This document shows positions 1-8,571 of a DNA stretch of 14,462 nt, one piece after another. The DNA is taken from NCBI RefSeq assembly GCF_000003605.2, contig NW_003128872.1:110776-125237 (forward strand). The letters are read 5' to 3'. Numbering within the stretch: position 1 is the first letter of the stretch; every line of letters starts with the position of its first letter. A program made the position numbers and the translations under genes. A model generated the notes under the pieces. The model had not been told where the DNA came from, did not search any database, and saw only the letters and a program-made list of their open reading frames with translations. This stretch comes from Saccoglossus kowalevskii. Its lineage: Eukaryota; Hemichordata; Enteropneusta; Harrimaniidae.

Positions 1-43
1 TTGTCCGACCATGGAGCTAAATGGAGATCCATGGTCCGACCAA
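1..43. repeat. Short inverted and direct repeat at window start
   Basis: A perfect 9-bp inverted repeat, gaccatgga (7-15) and tccatggtc (28-36), surrounds a 12-base spacer. The outer sequence gtccgacca also occurs as a direct repeat (3-11 and 34-42). The arrangement could be the edge of a mobile element cut by the window start or a local hairpin. No partner copy was seen elsewhere in the window. Confidence 0.5.
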
Positions 44-403
44 TACAGATTTTCGGTTTATATTAAATTGTCTGCTCGACTGGAAATTGATCATGTTTGC
101 TGACGAAATTTTACCCTCATGGTTTGAATACTCAAACTTGAAGTGTGAACCCCATTGTACTGTCGGCAATGCGTTTCTGTTATAGGTAAAGTTTCGCTTC
201 CTCTGAAGTGCGTTTTGAGTTTTTCCTTGGGGCCTCTTTTTTTGTGATTGATCAATAATCAGGAGCCGGAGATATGATCGCGTCTTCAGTGTGCACTGTT
301 TCCTTCGTGAAGGGATTATGCAAATTACGCAATAAGTCAATGTTATTGTTTGCGTCCAGACTTTTATCTCAAAAAACAAATTGTACAGTATCCCGTTATA
401 CAA
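17..403 (-). CDS. Unrecognised open frame, 128 codons, doubtful
   Basis: This is the longest open frame in the window. It is stop-free for 128 codons on the minus strand, in a patch slightly richer in GC than its surroundings. The predicted protein has no motif I recognise. Its C-terminal half is rich in Arg, Lys, Gln and Asn, and it has no clear signal peptide or membrane segment. The opposite strand also carries a 54-codon open frame (21-185) and a 67-codon frame (274-477), so openness may reflect base composition. In DNA this AT-rich one frame of this length by chance is not very surprising. It could be an exon or transposon fragment, or nothing. Confidence 0.15.
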   Translation of the reverse strand: MYNGILYNLFFEIKVWTQTITLTYCVICIIPSRRKQCTLKTRSYLRLLIIDQSQKKRPQGKTQNALQRKRNFTYNRNALPTVQWGSHFKFEYSNHEGKISSANMINFQSSRQFNINRKSVLVGPWISI

Positions 404-543
404 GTAGTTTTTCTTATTGTTTTTTAAAAAATGGGTATTCTAGATGTGTTTCAGTTTTAATTTTGATAAAATTATGAGCCCAATAACTTTACAAAAGTAA
501 TAACAAAAAAAGCAAAATTCACGAAAATAACTCTACCGCATCC

Positions 544-935
544 TTAATTAGTTATATCATATGGATAGTGCCATACAAATCAAATTACAAATGTATGTAT
601 TTCAAAGATCTAATGTCAAACATTATGATGTTTTCAAACTTACAAATACATTCCGCACAGCCCTGGACACTAAATAATTCACGTATTGAACGGTCAGATA
701 ATATTGTACAGAAATGTTTTGATATTTTTCATTTTTTTCAATGTCAACAGCAAGCATGAACATATTGTAATTTCAAGAAAATTATTATCATACTAGTAAT
801 CACATTGTATATCCTTGTAATTACCATGATGTTTCAAATCAATTTATTTCCTTCTTTGAATATCTCATATTTAAAATTAAAATTAAATGAACTTTAAATT
901 ATTGTTTAGATTATCATTGTATCAATGTATGCTGA
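544..935 (+). repeat. Long repeat unit, copy A, segment 1
   Basis: This segment aligns in the same orientation with 10430-10830. Landmarks in both copies are taattagttatatc, atggatagt, aaattacaaa, aaacattatgatgtt, ccctggaca, cacgtattgaacg, catgaacatatt, aaattattatcat and ttaaattattgtttagatta. Similarity is roughly three quarters by eye with many small indels. It holds no convincing coding sequence; the 63-codon open frame at 568-759 is not preserved in the second copy. Confidence 0.85.
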
Positions 936-1135
936 ATAGGAATATACTATCACTACTACTACAGTTTTGATTAGTTTTTGTGCAAATTTAGTTGGCAGTT
1001 TTGTCTAGTATATACTCAATTTTGCAGGGTCATTACCTACCAAGACTATTTATTTTAAAATGTTGTGAATGTAATCACAATGTAACGAAAACACAAATGA
1101 TACAATACGATTATATGTTCAAGGTATAATTATCT
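936..1135. other. Poorly aligned spacer in copy A
   Basis: AT-rich sequence with only traces of similarity to 10835-10965 (for example the gttttgatta stretch in both). No open frame, promoter or RNA gene is recognisable. Confidence 0.4.
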
Positions 1136-1410
1136 TTGCCCTTCAATTCAAGTCATACAACTGCATTTACTTAGGTTGAACCTATAGTCTTAGTCTCAAA
1201 ACTGGTCGAATTCATTTTTATATGTGCGAACACAAATTGAATCAATTTATGATGCAGAGCCCATTTTACTAATGTTTGACTAATCCAAATAAATTTAACG
1301 AATTCTTTTTGCTGATGATATTAAACGGTAAATTCATTAGGTCTGTGAAAGTATCCGTATATAAATCTTGGACTTATGAATTCTGACAACTTGCGGCAAG
1401 TTTAGGGGGA

Positions 1411-1526
1411 ATACATGGCAAGGTATTGGATGATATTTCGAAGTATGGTGACCATCTCGTTTCAGTCACTGAAGTGTTAGATCGTCTGAAAAAATATTGG
1501 TGTACAGCAAGATCTTTATATGCTCT
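1411..1526 (+). pseudogene. Exon-like segment, degenerate copy of 11843-11962
   Basis: This stretch starts with a reading frame HGKVLDDISKYG and later VTEVLDRL. It aligns with HGKTLDAISMYD and VTEVSDRL in the other copy. A GTGAGT donor-like site follows at 1527-1532, matching GTAAGT in the partner. Relative to the partner it has lost 12 bases and gained 8, so the frame no longer reaches the donor in the same phase and the ATG is ATA. If the partner is a real exon, this is its broken copy; if not, both are simply parts of the repeat. No protein family is recognised. Confidence 0.25.
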
Positions 1527-1980
1527 GTGAGTATATACAGTTTGAATTTCATGTAATAATGTTGGTATTGAGAGCTGATGATGTCGCAGGTATATTACAT
1601 TTGTGGTAAAGGTGTCCCAGCCACTGACTCTTACGAAACTTTGATCGTTTGTAATTTGGATATTATAGAAGATTTTTAGAACAGAACAAATGATGTTAAT
1701 ATACTGTATTTTGCAATATCATCGCAAAATGATTCCATAACTTCGAAATTAATATATTATTAAAGTCACAATGAAATATTTAACTTGCCTATGCGCATTA
1801 GTAATGCGTCATTATGAATCCCAGCACTCGGACAGTGGAGTAACTGATATTTTAGGGATATTACGTTACATTTGGCTAACTTGATGGAATATGGTTGATG
1901 AAACATACATTTGTATAGTCCGTCCAATTTATGCAGATGTCCAAGGTTGTTATTTCAATTTTAATAAGAGAATCTCATAT

Positions 1981-2007
1981 ATGTTACATCATAAATTAGT
2001 ACAGACA
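1981..2007 (+). other. Candidate micro-exon, copy A
   Basis: A 27-base open stretch (MLHHKLVQT) is followed by a GTAAGA donor-like site (2008-2013). The partner at 12833-12859 has the same length and phase (MSHRKLVQT) and the same donor. Upstream is a T-rich tract (tatttcaattttaataag) that could act as an acceptor. The segment is too short to judge alone, and shared ancestry of the repeat explains the resemblance equally well. Confidence 0.2.
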
Positions 2008-2153
2008 GTAAGAATAATGGTAAATGTACTATAATTAATAGTATATATAGCTGTGTGTAGTATTTATAGAAATACGCTTACACAATCAAACGATGTTGTA
2101 CTTGGACGCGTGGCAACAAGTATTTAGATGGATTATATGTGTTATTATAATGA

Positions 2154-2217
2154 TATTAAGGCTATAGAAGTAGTTCAATTAGGAAGTGCAGTATAGTTGA
2201 CGTTGACGGACTATATA
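2154..2217 (+). repeat. Near-identical 64-bp block A1 (partner 13147-13210)
   Basis: The two copies differ at one position in 64, while flanking sequence is heavily diverged. The block contains two TTGAC words close together (tagttgacgttgacgg) and ends with ctatata. No open frame or fold is obvious. It may be a constrained element or a gene-conversion tract. Confidence 0.75.
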
Positions 2218-2477
2218 ATCAGTTATTGCTGCGAGTGGAAACAAAGAATAATCGTGAACTTACTCGAATTACACATGTGACAATGCATCAATTCGACACT
2301 CGTTGACATAGCCTAGTGTTAAAATCACGAACTAAATCAGAATAAAAAGACGGAAGAAAACATTCCTGAATATTAATCTTCTGCACCAAAATACATTCCA
2401 CATGTAACTATTGAAATGCAATGACAGGCTAATGAAGAGATATATATTTCAACATCAAATAAGAGGCACAACAGTAA

Positions 2478-2545
2478 ATAAGAGGTTCGAATTCGAACAG
2501 CTTGTCATGGTAAACGCATTACCACTGTAGGCAACTATTCAAAAT
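2478..2545 (-). other. tRNA-like Pol III box pair, copy A
   Basis: Read on the minus strand, this holds an A-box-like ttgcctacagtgg followed by a B-box-like gttcgaattc. The partner on the minus strand at about 13448-13515 has ttgactacagtgg and gttcaaatc in the same arrangement. The box-to-box distance of about 20 bases is shorter than in normal tRNA genes, and no clean cloverleaf was found, so this would be a tRNA-derived SINE head at best. Confidence 0.25.
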
Positions 2546-2625
2546 ATTTAATGTGCCCAACTTACCAGGGACGCTATCATCGGTATTAACTTGGTGGTAT
2601 GGTGTGAAGTAGTACACATGCAGAA

Positions 2626-2640
2626 CTTACTTACTTACTT
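2626..2640 (-). repeat. Retrotransposon 3' tetranucleotide tail
   Basis: Almost four CTTA units on the + strand read as AAGT/TAAG repeats on the minus strand. They lie immediately after the stop codon of the retrotransposon relic. Several non-LTR elements of invertebrates end in such short tandem repeats instead of poly(A). Confidence 0.7.
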
Positions 2641-2982
2641 GGGCCCTTTGATGATCGTCCTCCATTTTACTCGTCTCTGGGCCTTCCTTCTCAGGTCGTG
2701 CCAGATGTTACTGATGATCCTCATCTCTTCCTCCGTGTCCCTTCTCCAGCTGTTCTTAGGCCTTCCCCTATTTCGCTTGCCCTGTAGGTTCCAGGTTAGG
2801 GCAGGCCCTGTGTGATGCTCATTGGCGGCTTTCTGGGAGTGTGTCCTATCCAGAACCATTTTCTCTTGGGGATCTGGCTATCTACTGGTTCTTGTCCTGC
2901 TCTTTCCCACAGCTCCAGGTTGCTGATCTTGTCGGACCACTTGATCTTAAAGATCCTCCTCGACAGACCTATCGTCCTATGA
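2635..2982 (-). pseudogene. Non-LTR retrotransposon reverse transcriptase, C-terminal relic
   Basis: The minus strand encodes the last ~115 residues of a LINE-type polyprotein, the segment after the reverse transcriptase fingers and palm. In order it shows RRIFKIKWSDKISNLELWER, then KRKWFWIGHT, then, after a +1/-1 shift near 2805, ALTWNLQGKRNRGRPKNSWR, and a tail with KAQRR and KW. WIGHT, ALTWN.QGKR.RGRPK..WRR and the closing AQ.R..W are hallmarks of this region in RTE-like and related families. The upstream frame reaches a stop at 2796-2798 unless shifted. The element is 5'-truncated near 2982, contains no catalytic domain, and is dead. The clade is not certain. The opposite-strand open frame here is a shadow. 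Confidence 0.88.
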
Positions 2983-3945
2983 TTTCATTTTGAACAACAA
3001 ATCCATTTGTTCTTTTGAAAATTAAGCTAGAAAATTAAGTTAGTTAAAAATCTAAGAATTGAACACCGATTTCTTAGTCGGTTAGGAAATTGTTACAATA
3101 ATACATAACTAATACTAATTTTAGATCGGTGGCGTATCCAATCAACTTTCCTCACGGACATTATTGCCAACACGACTCATTCATATTACGATATTGAGCA
3201 TTATGTATTTAAATGGCTTTCTAAAATCTTCATACAGATACCACGTTACTTGATGAGCAAAACCACAATCGATATGTTTGAGAAAAACCGCATAGCATGT
3301 TGATCATCGAAACGATATGGGGTTATAGGCCGCTACGCCATCACTCGCCACTGTTGTGAAATTCTCCTGTAGCGAATCTGTGGCATATTAAAGCTATTGA
3401 CAAGTTAAATGATGTCATGAAATCGCAATAACAAGTGACGGAGGGAAATACAATATTTACTCACGTCAGGGTTTTGATGAGCGAAATATTCGGAGAACCT
3501 TCACCAGATATTTATTGTACTTTATGAGAGTGAACTGACATTGACCGCCACTGCCATTGAAGTAAAAAATGGAAATTGACCAATTTGTCATTTTGGAGAT
3601 GGATTGTTAGAAATGGAGAGGAAACGCCGACACAAGACGAAATGATAAATTGACACATGAGTGACATTAACAGACATGTGATTTGTCGTTTTATGCAAAC
3701 AATCTCCGCGTATTTGCAAATCTACTACGTCATCTAGATGCATGCATAATTAATAGAAAGGATGCACCTACACACTCCAGGTCTTTACGGTTCTCGCTTG
3801 AAATGCCTTGTGATCTTTTGCAAACGCTTTACATTAAATCATTTTAGTTAGAGAACAACTATTATGTCACAGAGTCTGTCGACATTCTATATGGTGCCTT
3901 TTATTGATAAATAAATACGCTGTGTTGGCATCAAACAACAGTATT
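2983..3945. other. Unassigned sequence in the A-only insertion
   Basis: About 960 bases with somewhat more mixed composition than the surroundings. I see no open frame above background, no tRNA, no clear terminal repeats and no match to other parts of the window. Short notable words are tacgtcatctagatgcatgc around 3726-3746 (half CRE plus a palindromic atgcat) and gttgacc-free AT-rich flanks. Confidence 0.4.
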
Positions 3946-4080
3946 CTGCAAAATGCTACCGAAATGTGTCCGTCCTTCACAGTCCGTCATTTTGCCCATA
4001 TTTGTCTCTTTAAAATTTAAAACGTATAACATTCCTGAAAGCATTGTTCATAATAAATATTACAGATTTATGTAAATATC

Positions 4081-4144
4081 TATATAGCGCCTGTTTATTG
4101 ACAGCTCAAGTTGACTGTAATGAATATGTATAACACTGTCATGG
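4081..4144 (+). repeat. Near-identical 64-bp block A2 (partner 13651-13714)
   Basis: Only one mismatch in 64 positions against copy B. It includes tatatagcgcc, ttgacagctcaagttgac (two TTGAC words 8 bases apart) and acactgtcatgg. Copy C keeps tatatagcgaatatgta but has lost the middle, including the TTGAC pair. Function unknown. Confidence 0.78.
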
Positions 4145-4380
4145 AAATGTTCGAATTGGATGCACTTCCCCAGAGTTTATTTCTTGCTTGTTTAAAGCCG
4201 CATCATTTCATATGGACAACATAACTCGGCGGCTATGTTCTCGATTCAGTTTTTACTTTATTCATTCATTCCGTTTTTAATTCATTCGTTCTTTTATTTT
4301 ATAGTTATCATTATGCAATATTGCAATGGTGTTACCTAACCAAAGCAGTTTCCTGTGTACATATCCAACAATATATTCAG

Positions 4381-4450
4381 CAATTCAGACTGAGCAGCTG
4401 TCTTCTCGCACTTCTGCCAAATTGTTTTCAATTGTAATACAATACGATTT
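4381..4450 (+). repeat. Near-identical 70-bp block A3 (partner 13902-13971)
   Basis: Two mismatches in 70 positions against copy B. The block includes agactgagcagctgtcttct and ccaaattgttttcaattgta. Copy C (about 7928-7980) has a diverged, shortened version. No open frame or RNA structure is evident. Confidence 0.75.
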
Positions 4451-4520
4451 TCGTATACTATCACATTCATTTTAATCTGATTTTCAATTTAAGGCCATAT
4501 TGCTGTACAGTACTTTTCAG

Positions 4521-4780
4521 TGGTAACCACATAACTTATGTTACATCATCGAATTACTCATTATTCATTTTTTTTCAGTTGTTTGAGCTATTTCAGTAGT
4601 ATTACAATTATATGTTTATTCTTTTGTGACGGTTTGTGTTCTTGGACTTGTAAATTTGGGTATGTTATTTGCACTTCAGAATTACAAAGTTTCTTTTCTG
4701 GCAACCAGTTGTGCATCCTTTTATCATTGACATATATCAGGCAAAACATTAGATGGTCTTAACGTGCGTGAAATCCAAAC
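4521..4780. other. Extra sequence in copy A relative to copy B
   Basis: Copy B passes almost directly from the segment ending in aatctgatatttaatttt to the segment with tttgcatcaagtatgtatgttg. Copy A has about 260 additional T-rich bases here. The 74-codon open frame (4538-4762) is hydrophobic and Cys/Phe/Ser-rich, as expected of T-rich DNA, and has no counterpart in B; I do not treat it as a gene. Confidence 0.45.
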
Positions 4781-5150
4781 AAATATGTTACACGTTCAAT
4801 TTTTAAGGGTTCGCATCAAGTCTGTATGTTGGCGATTGTTTCTGCTTCCCATTCGATTGTGTGTGAAATTCATCTTAGTTCTGACGCGAGTTGATCTGCC
4901 TAAATCGAGGTAAATTAATTGTTCATTCCAAGACACTAGTTAACCAATTACCAATGTACATATAGCCAACGTGTTCAACTGACATGCTCAGTCATTTTAC
5001 GTATAGCAAGATGAATCATAGTGCAGTCAATATATCACCATGCCAACATTTGCCCAACACGGAATTAGAAATCGCACACACGGCATAGTTTCTTGCCCCT
5101 ACAGACAGGCAGATAGACACACCAACCACTAAACGATTGTGACTGGCCAC
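4781..5150 (+). repeat. Long repeat unit, copy A, segment 4
   Basis: Two stretches match copy B. The piece 4806-4862 (gcatcaagt.tgtatgttg.cgat, ccattcg.t.gtgtg) matches 14048-14105. The piece about 5028-5110 (ccaacat, tgcc.aaca, cacaacacg-like, ac.g.catagtt) matches 14130-14215. About 160 bases between them in copy A are extra or too diverged to align. Confidence 0.7.
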
Positions 5151-5425
5151 AAAAACACATATTACGATATCCTGCTCTCAAAATAGCTAGAAAAAATACT
5201 CGTATGTAAATGCTCCCAATCCGAAAATAAAAAGAGTTTGTATTTCCTTCTAATGTCGTCCATCTTGGCGTCAGCATAATACTTTCATACTTTATCCAAT
5301 CTATTGTTGTACTGGGTTTCTGGATTTGAAGCACACAGATAAACCTTTGAAAACAACAACTTATGTATTCACAGATTTCGAGAGAATTGATTTATCAACC
5401 ATTTGTTTATTGTTCATCACATCAT

Positions 5426-5549
5426 TCTGGTGGTCCTAAATATCGCTAAATTAACTACAGGATAACCTTGATATACGCCATCAGCCTATATCGATCTTAC
5501 AAAAGTACACGGGTGAGTACACTAAAAAAAGTATGGTCTTCACAGATTT
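5426..5549 (+). repeat. Long repeat unit, segment shared by copies A and C
   Basis: The stretch with tctggtggtcc, aactacaggata, gatacgccatcagcct and atcgatc, continuing to aaaagtaca, gtat.gtcttca, matches 8572-8634 plus 8807-8860. Copy C has about 172 extra bases between atcgatc and ttcaaaagtaca. Copy B lacks this stretch, jumping from about 14290 to 14335. Confidence 0.85.
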
Positions 5550-6580
5550 ATACCAATGTGACCCATTGTTCAAGCCGGGTGTTTAGTTCTATTATATCAC
5601 TCTTCGTGTGTTGTCTCTATGTAGATTTTTTTTCAGTCAAAGTTTTTGTCATATGCAAATTAGTAATTGCTTTTACTGTTTTTTTTTCCATATTGTTTGT
5701 TTCATATGAATATTAGAAATAACTACAACACTTGTTAATGTCAGACATTTTTGAACTTAGAGCTCGGCATGGGGCAAGGTTAAAAATTGTAAAGCTAAAT
5801 GAGAATTATTTATCAGCTATTTAAAAAATGACCAAGCTAAGTACCTATAACACGAACATTATGAGGAACTTGATTTGAATGGTTTGTTCAATGTATACAT
5901 ATTTTGGACATTTCTATTCTTGACATGTACACGAGAATTGGGATCAGGTATAATTTACTGTCATTATAATTAGTGTAGTTAATGCTAATCTACTTATTTT
6001 ATTATTAATTTAATTAACAATACCACCGTTGTTAGTACAGAGCCACTAGTTGAATAAACATATTCACGTTTGCGACTTGTCTAACTCTGATCTCAGAGAT
6101 GCCACGCTTGCAGAGGAGACATCACTCTACAATAATTCAGCAACGCCAAAATCTAAATTCTGTTACAATCTATACTAAATATGTACCAAAATTACGCGAA
6201 ATTGTGACATCAACATCTCTATGTGTGTAATGGCCAATCTGAAGTACCTACAAAGTTTTGAATAAAATCATGCAGTAAAGATAAAATATCAGTTGATTAT
6301 CAGCGATTCCGGTGCCAAATTGCCGCAGGACGACTTTGATTTTTGACCGTCATGCAAACAATGAGTGCGTTAATGATATGCGAGACATGGTGACGTGAGT
6401 GATTAGCCGAATTACTCGCGTATGTGAGTCCGAACCAATAATCTGCGTGTAAGTAAATAGTGAAACCATAAATATATTTACCATTATACACATCTTTATA
6501 ACATCTTGTAATCGAACTAAAGAACACGAGGTAAGATCAACTTCACTTTAAATTATCCATGGCAACATCTGGTCAGTTGT
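5550..6580. other. Gene-free stretch upstream of the dynein light chain gene
   Basis: About 1 kb of AT-rich sequence. Positions 5635-5665 (agtttttgtcat..caaatta.taat) match 14340-14372 in copy B and mark the last visible part of copy A. The minus-strand open frame at 6300-6527 has no recognisable motif and overlaps what should be promoter-proximal sequence. Nothing else could be assigned. Confidence 0.45.
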
Positions 6581-6586
6581 CCAGCG

Positions 6587-6594
6587 TATATAAG
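6587..6594 (+). promoter_or_regulatory. TATA box of the dynein light chain-like gene
   Basis: TATATAAG in a GC-richer setting (cagcgtatataagcatccgc) lies 101 bases upstream of the predicted start codon. Transcription would be expected to begin about 30 bases downstream, near 6615-6620, giving a 5' leader of about 75 bases. Confidence 0.55.
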
Positions 6595-6607
6595 CATCCG
6601 CGTTGCT

Positions 6608-6652
6608 ATGAGACTGGTACTTAGCGACATGACACTAAGAAGGTTAGTTTGA
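6608..6652 (+). other. Short upstream open frame in the 5' leader
   Basis: ATG at 6608 opens 14 codons, with a second in-frame ATG at 6629, ending at TGA 6650-6652. The first ATG may fall upstream of the transcription start predicted from the TATA box; the second would be included and could lower translation of the main frame. This depends on the true start site, which is not known. Confidence 0.3.
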
Positions 6653-6694
6653 TAACTGTCCGTCGGGGATTATATTGGGATATCCATTATATCC

Positions 6695-6754
6695 ATGGAA
6701 ACTGATAAATCTCTCAGTTTAGCAAGTACTGCCGTGTTGGAATATTCGGACAAT
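6695..6754 (+). CDS. Dynein light chain (LC8-type) gene, exon 1
   Basis: This exon encodes the 20-residue N-terminus METDKSLSLASTAVLEYSDN. ATG lies in a favourable context (tccATGGaa) about 100 bases after a TATA box, and the exon ends in phase 0 at donor GTGAGTAT (6755). LASTAVLEYSDN resembles the first helix of LC8-family light chains (CATQALEKYN), which begins a few residues deeper in the canonical 89-residue protein, so the N-terminus here is shorter by about a dozen residues. LC8 proteins are homodimeric hubs of the cytoplasmic dynein complex; flatworms carry many divergent, often tegument-associated members. The assignment rests on the join to 9008-9103; exon 1 alone would not be diagnostic. 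Confidence 0.6.
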
Positions 6755-7487
6755 GTGAGTATAGAATGTTTCTAGAATTACTTCAATTTGTAATGAGTCA
6801 GAGCAACACTAATTCCGCAATTGAATTCTTATTTGACATTCAAGTAATTTTCAAAAGAATTTATAATACGAATAATGGTTTGTGGACACGTTTGCTGAAA
6901 AGTAATTTGTAAAATTTAACAGAGGGATCGGAAACTAACACGTATGATATATAAAAATAAATACAACTTTCCGTGATTTAAACATAGTTTCAGCGGTTTA
7001 TATGTGCAGGTAATATCTTTGCGTGGAGTGTGATATCAACCTGTCTTATTTTCGATAGAATAGCAGTAAGTGCACTTTACTTCGTCACGTGTAATTTTTG
7101 TCTTTCTACCTCAAAATCACCAACAGTTGAATACGACCATGGATCAGTATGTCATCCACGTGTCATTTTCTGAAACATTGCAAATTCACAAAATGTAATA
7201 AAATACTTTTCCACAGTTTGTAAAATAGTACTAATGAATATTAACAATGTCATTTAGTTGATGGAAAAGAAAATACTGGGCTGTTTCTTTGCCTCAATGA
7301 TTTCTTCGCAAAAGACGTTCAAAATACGTGACTGTCCGACTCCCATATTTATGTACGTCAAACCAAAGTGCTCGGATTTATACAAGTGGCATTCTGCTCA
7401 CTAAATCAGTTAATATATGAATGTATGCATCACATGTACCCATACCGTTTTCGTTGTGCATGATTGATATCGCATTACCAACTCAGC

Positions 7488-7527
7488 AATATTCAAAATA
7501 TGAACATCGTTTGATATTTTGAATATT
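7488..7527. repeat. Perfect 14-bp stem hairpin
   Basis: aatattcaaaatat (7488-7501) and atattttgaatatt (7514-7527) are exact reverse complements around a 12-base loop. It lies in the intron of the dynein light chain-like gene and has no counterpart in copies A or B. It could be a small fold-back element or an RNA hairpin. Confidence 0.7.
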
Positions 7528-7724
7528 ATCTATGTATTCATTCGATATATTACCTACCTATTATATGAGACACACTTTTACAAATAATAAATCTATCACA
7601 AAACCCCAGTTTGAGACGAAACAGTGTATATATTTAGGTAGACTTTGTTTTGCATCTATTGACCTTACTTCATTGAGCAGTCAAATACGCATTAAAGTAA
7701 TATTTTAACGCCCTCCGCGGTAAG

Positions 7725-8035
7725 CTTTGTTCTTAATAATTATTACAAAGTAATCCAACAGTGTATATAGCGAATATGTAAAACACGTCACGAAAATTGT
7801 TGAAATTGAATGTATTTCATAAAATCGTAATTTCATTCTGTTTCTCGATTATGCTTTTACTATTTTTCATTGTATCATATATCGGTATTATTCTGGAGTA
7901 GTTACTTATATACATATCCAACATCAGTAATTCAGACTAAGCACCTTTGCGTAATTATTTTCAATTGTAATTCTATACTATTTTCATATAATATCACATT
8001 AAGTTTAATCTGTTTATTTTAGATTGAGATCATAT
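7725..8035 (+). repeat. Long repeat unit, partial copy C, segment 3
   Basis: The segment aligns with 4040-4500 and 13615-14010: ttgttcttaataa, tatatagcgaatatgta, gaattgaatg-like ttgaaattgaatgta, tttctcgatt, catatccaac, aattcagact, ttttcaattgtaat, atatcacatt.a, tttaatctg. It is more diverged from A and B than they are from each other in the conserved blocks, and it lacks the TTGAC pair of block 2. Confidence 0.8.
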
Positions 8036-8571
8036 CATTGTAAATTATTTTTAGAAATCACTTGACTTATATGATATTATCAGATTTCCCATCATCCTTT
8101 TTAATCACCTGTGTTAGGAAATTTATTACAATTTTGACAAATTGAATATTGCCAAAAAATAGTTTAATTATATTATCTAATTTCATTATTTTTTAACTAT
8201 TGTTTTAATAAAATATTTAGAATAGTTATTTTTTTTCTGTGTCGTTCATACCAAGGGATAATGGTGTCATTTACTGACTGACTGCCTGACACACGACTTT
8301 CTGACTGACTCCTAGAAAAATTACCAGTTGTGAACACGCTTCCACAGACATTGCACCAACGGCTTCCACTGCACACATTATTTATCGATAAATTATCTAT
8401 TTGTTTCTCAGAGGATACTCTTGTTCAATTTTGTGTATATATCTTAGGTTCAGCATAATGTGTTCTGTATTTACAGAATGTTAATGAAATACACAACCGG
8501 CTACATACTGAATTAGAATTGGAGGCGAGGTATCACCACATATTATTTATTTATTTCCTATTCGCTACAGG
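8036..8571. other. AT-rich intronic stretch
   Basis: Very T-rich up to about 8240, followed by a CTGA-type short tandem run (8274-8310). A palindromic ttatcgataa occurs at about 8383-8392. No coding or RNA feature is seen. Confidence 0.45.
8274..8310. repeat. Short CTGA tandem run
   Basis: Interrupted CTGA units: ctgactgactg at 8274-8284, cctgac at 8285-8290 and ctgactgact at 8301-8310. An ordinary degenerate microsatellite. Confidence 0.6.

Larger units (their letters stand above)
1136..2562 (+). repeat. Long repeat unit, copy A, segment 2
   Basis: The segment aligns collinearly with 11578-13535 after allowing for extra sequence in the second copy at about 12125-12500 and 12885-13030. Shared landmarks include acttagg.gaacct, gatgcagagc, cattaggtctgt, acagtcactgaagt-like stretches, gcaatatcatcgca, gtgtgtagtat, ggacgcgtgg and agtatttagatggatt. 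A 64-bp block (2154-2217) differs from its partner at one position. No intact gene is evident, but two exon-like pieces described separately lie inside it. Confidence 0.85.
2566..3945. mobile_element. Insertion of about 1.4 kb present only in copy A
   Basis: Copy B runs directly from the segment ending taatgtg.ccaac (13530) to the segment starting aaatgctaccgaaa (13545). In copy A these flanks are about 1.38 kb apart. The inserted DNA includes the non-LTR retrotransposon tail at 2626-2982; the remaining part, about 2983-3945, shows no recognisable coding region or repeat. The junctions are approximate and no target-site duplication was identified. A loss from copy B instead of a gain in copy A is possible. 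Confidence 0.55.
3946..4520 (+). repeat. Long repeat unit, copy A, segment 3
   Basis: The segment aligns with 13545-14020 (copy B) and less well with 7725-8035 (copy C). Shared landmarks are aaatgctaccgaaa (A and B), gttcataataaa (A and B), tatatagcg, gaatatgta, tatccaaca, aattcagact, ttttcaattgtaat and aatctg. It contains two near-identical A/B blocks, at 4081-4144 and 4381-4450. No coding sequence is seen. Confidence 0.88.

Noticed and set aside
2591-2815. 74-codon open frame on the + strand
   Set aside because: It is the reverse of the retrotransposon relic, whose minus-strand product carries the family motifs.
4538-4762. 74-codon hydrophobic open frame
   Set aside because: T-rich DNA gives Phe/Leu/Ser-rich frames by composition, and there is no counterpart in copy B.
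5757-5830. Possible decayed exon 2 copy in unit A (tcggcatggggcaaggttaaaaattg)
   Set aside because: Position after the shared segment is suggestive, but the resemblance to 9008-9060 is only a few short words and could be chance.
7010-7065. Possible small internal exon between gtgcag and gtaagtg
   Set aside because: It would need a different phase from exon 1 or hits a stop in phase 0, and the peptide does not fit the LC8 alignment.
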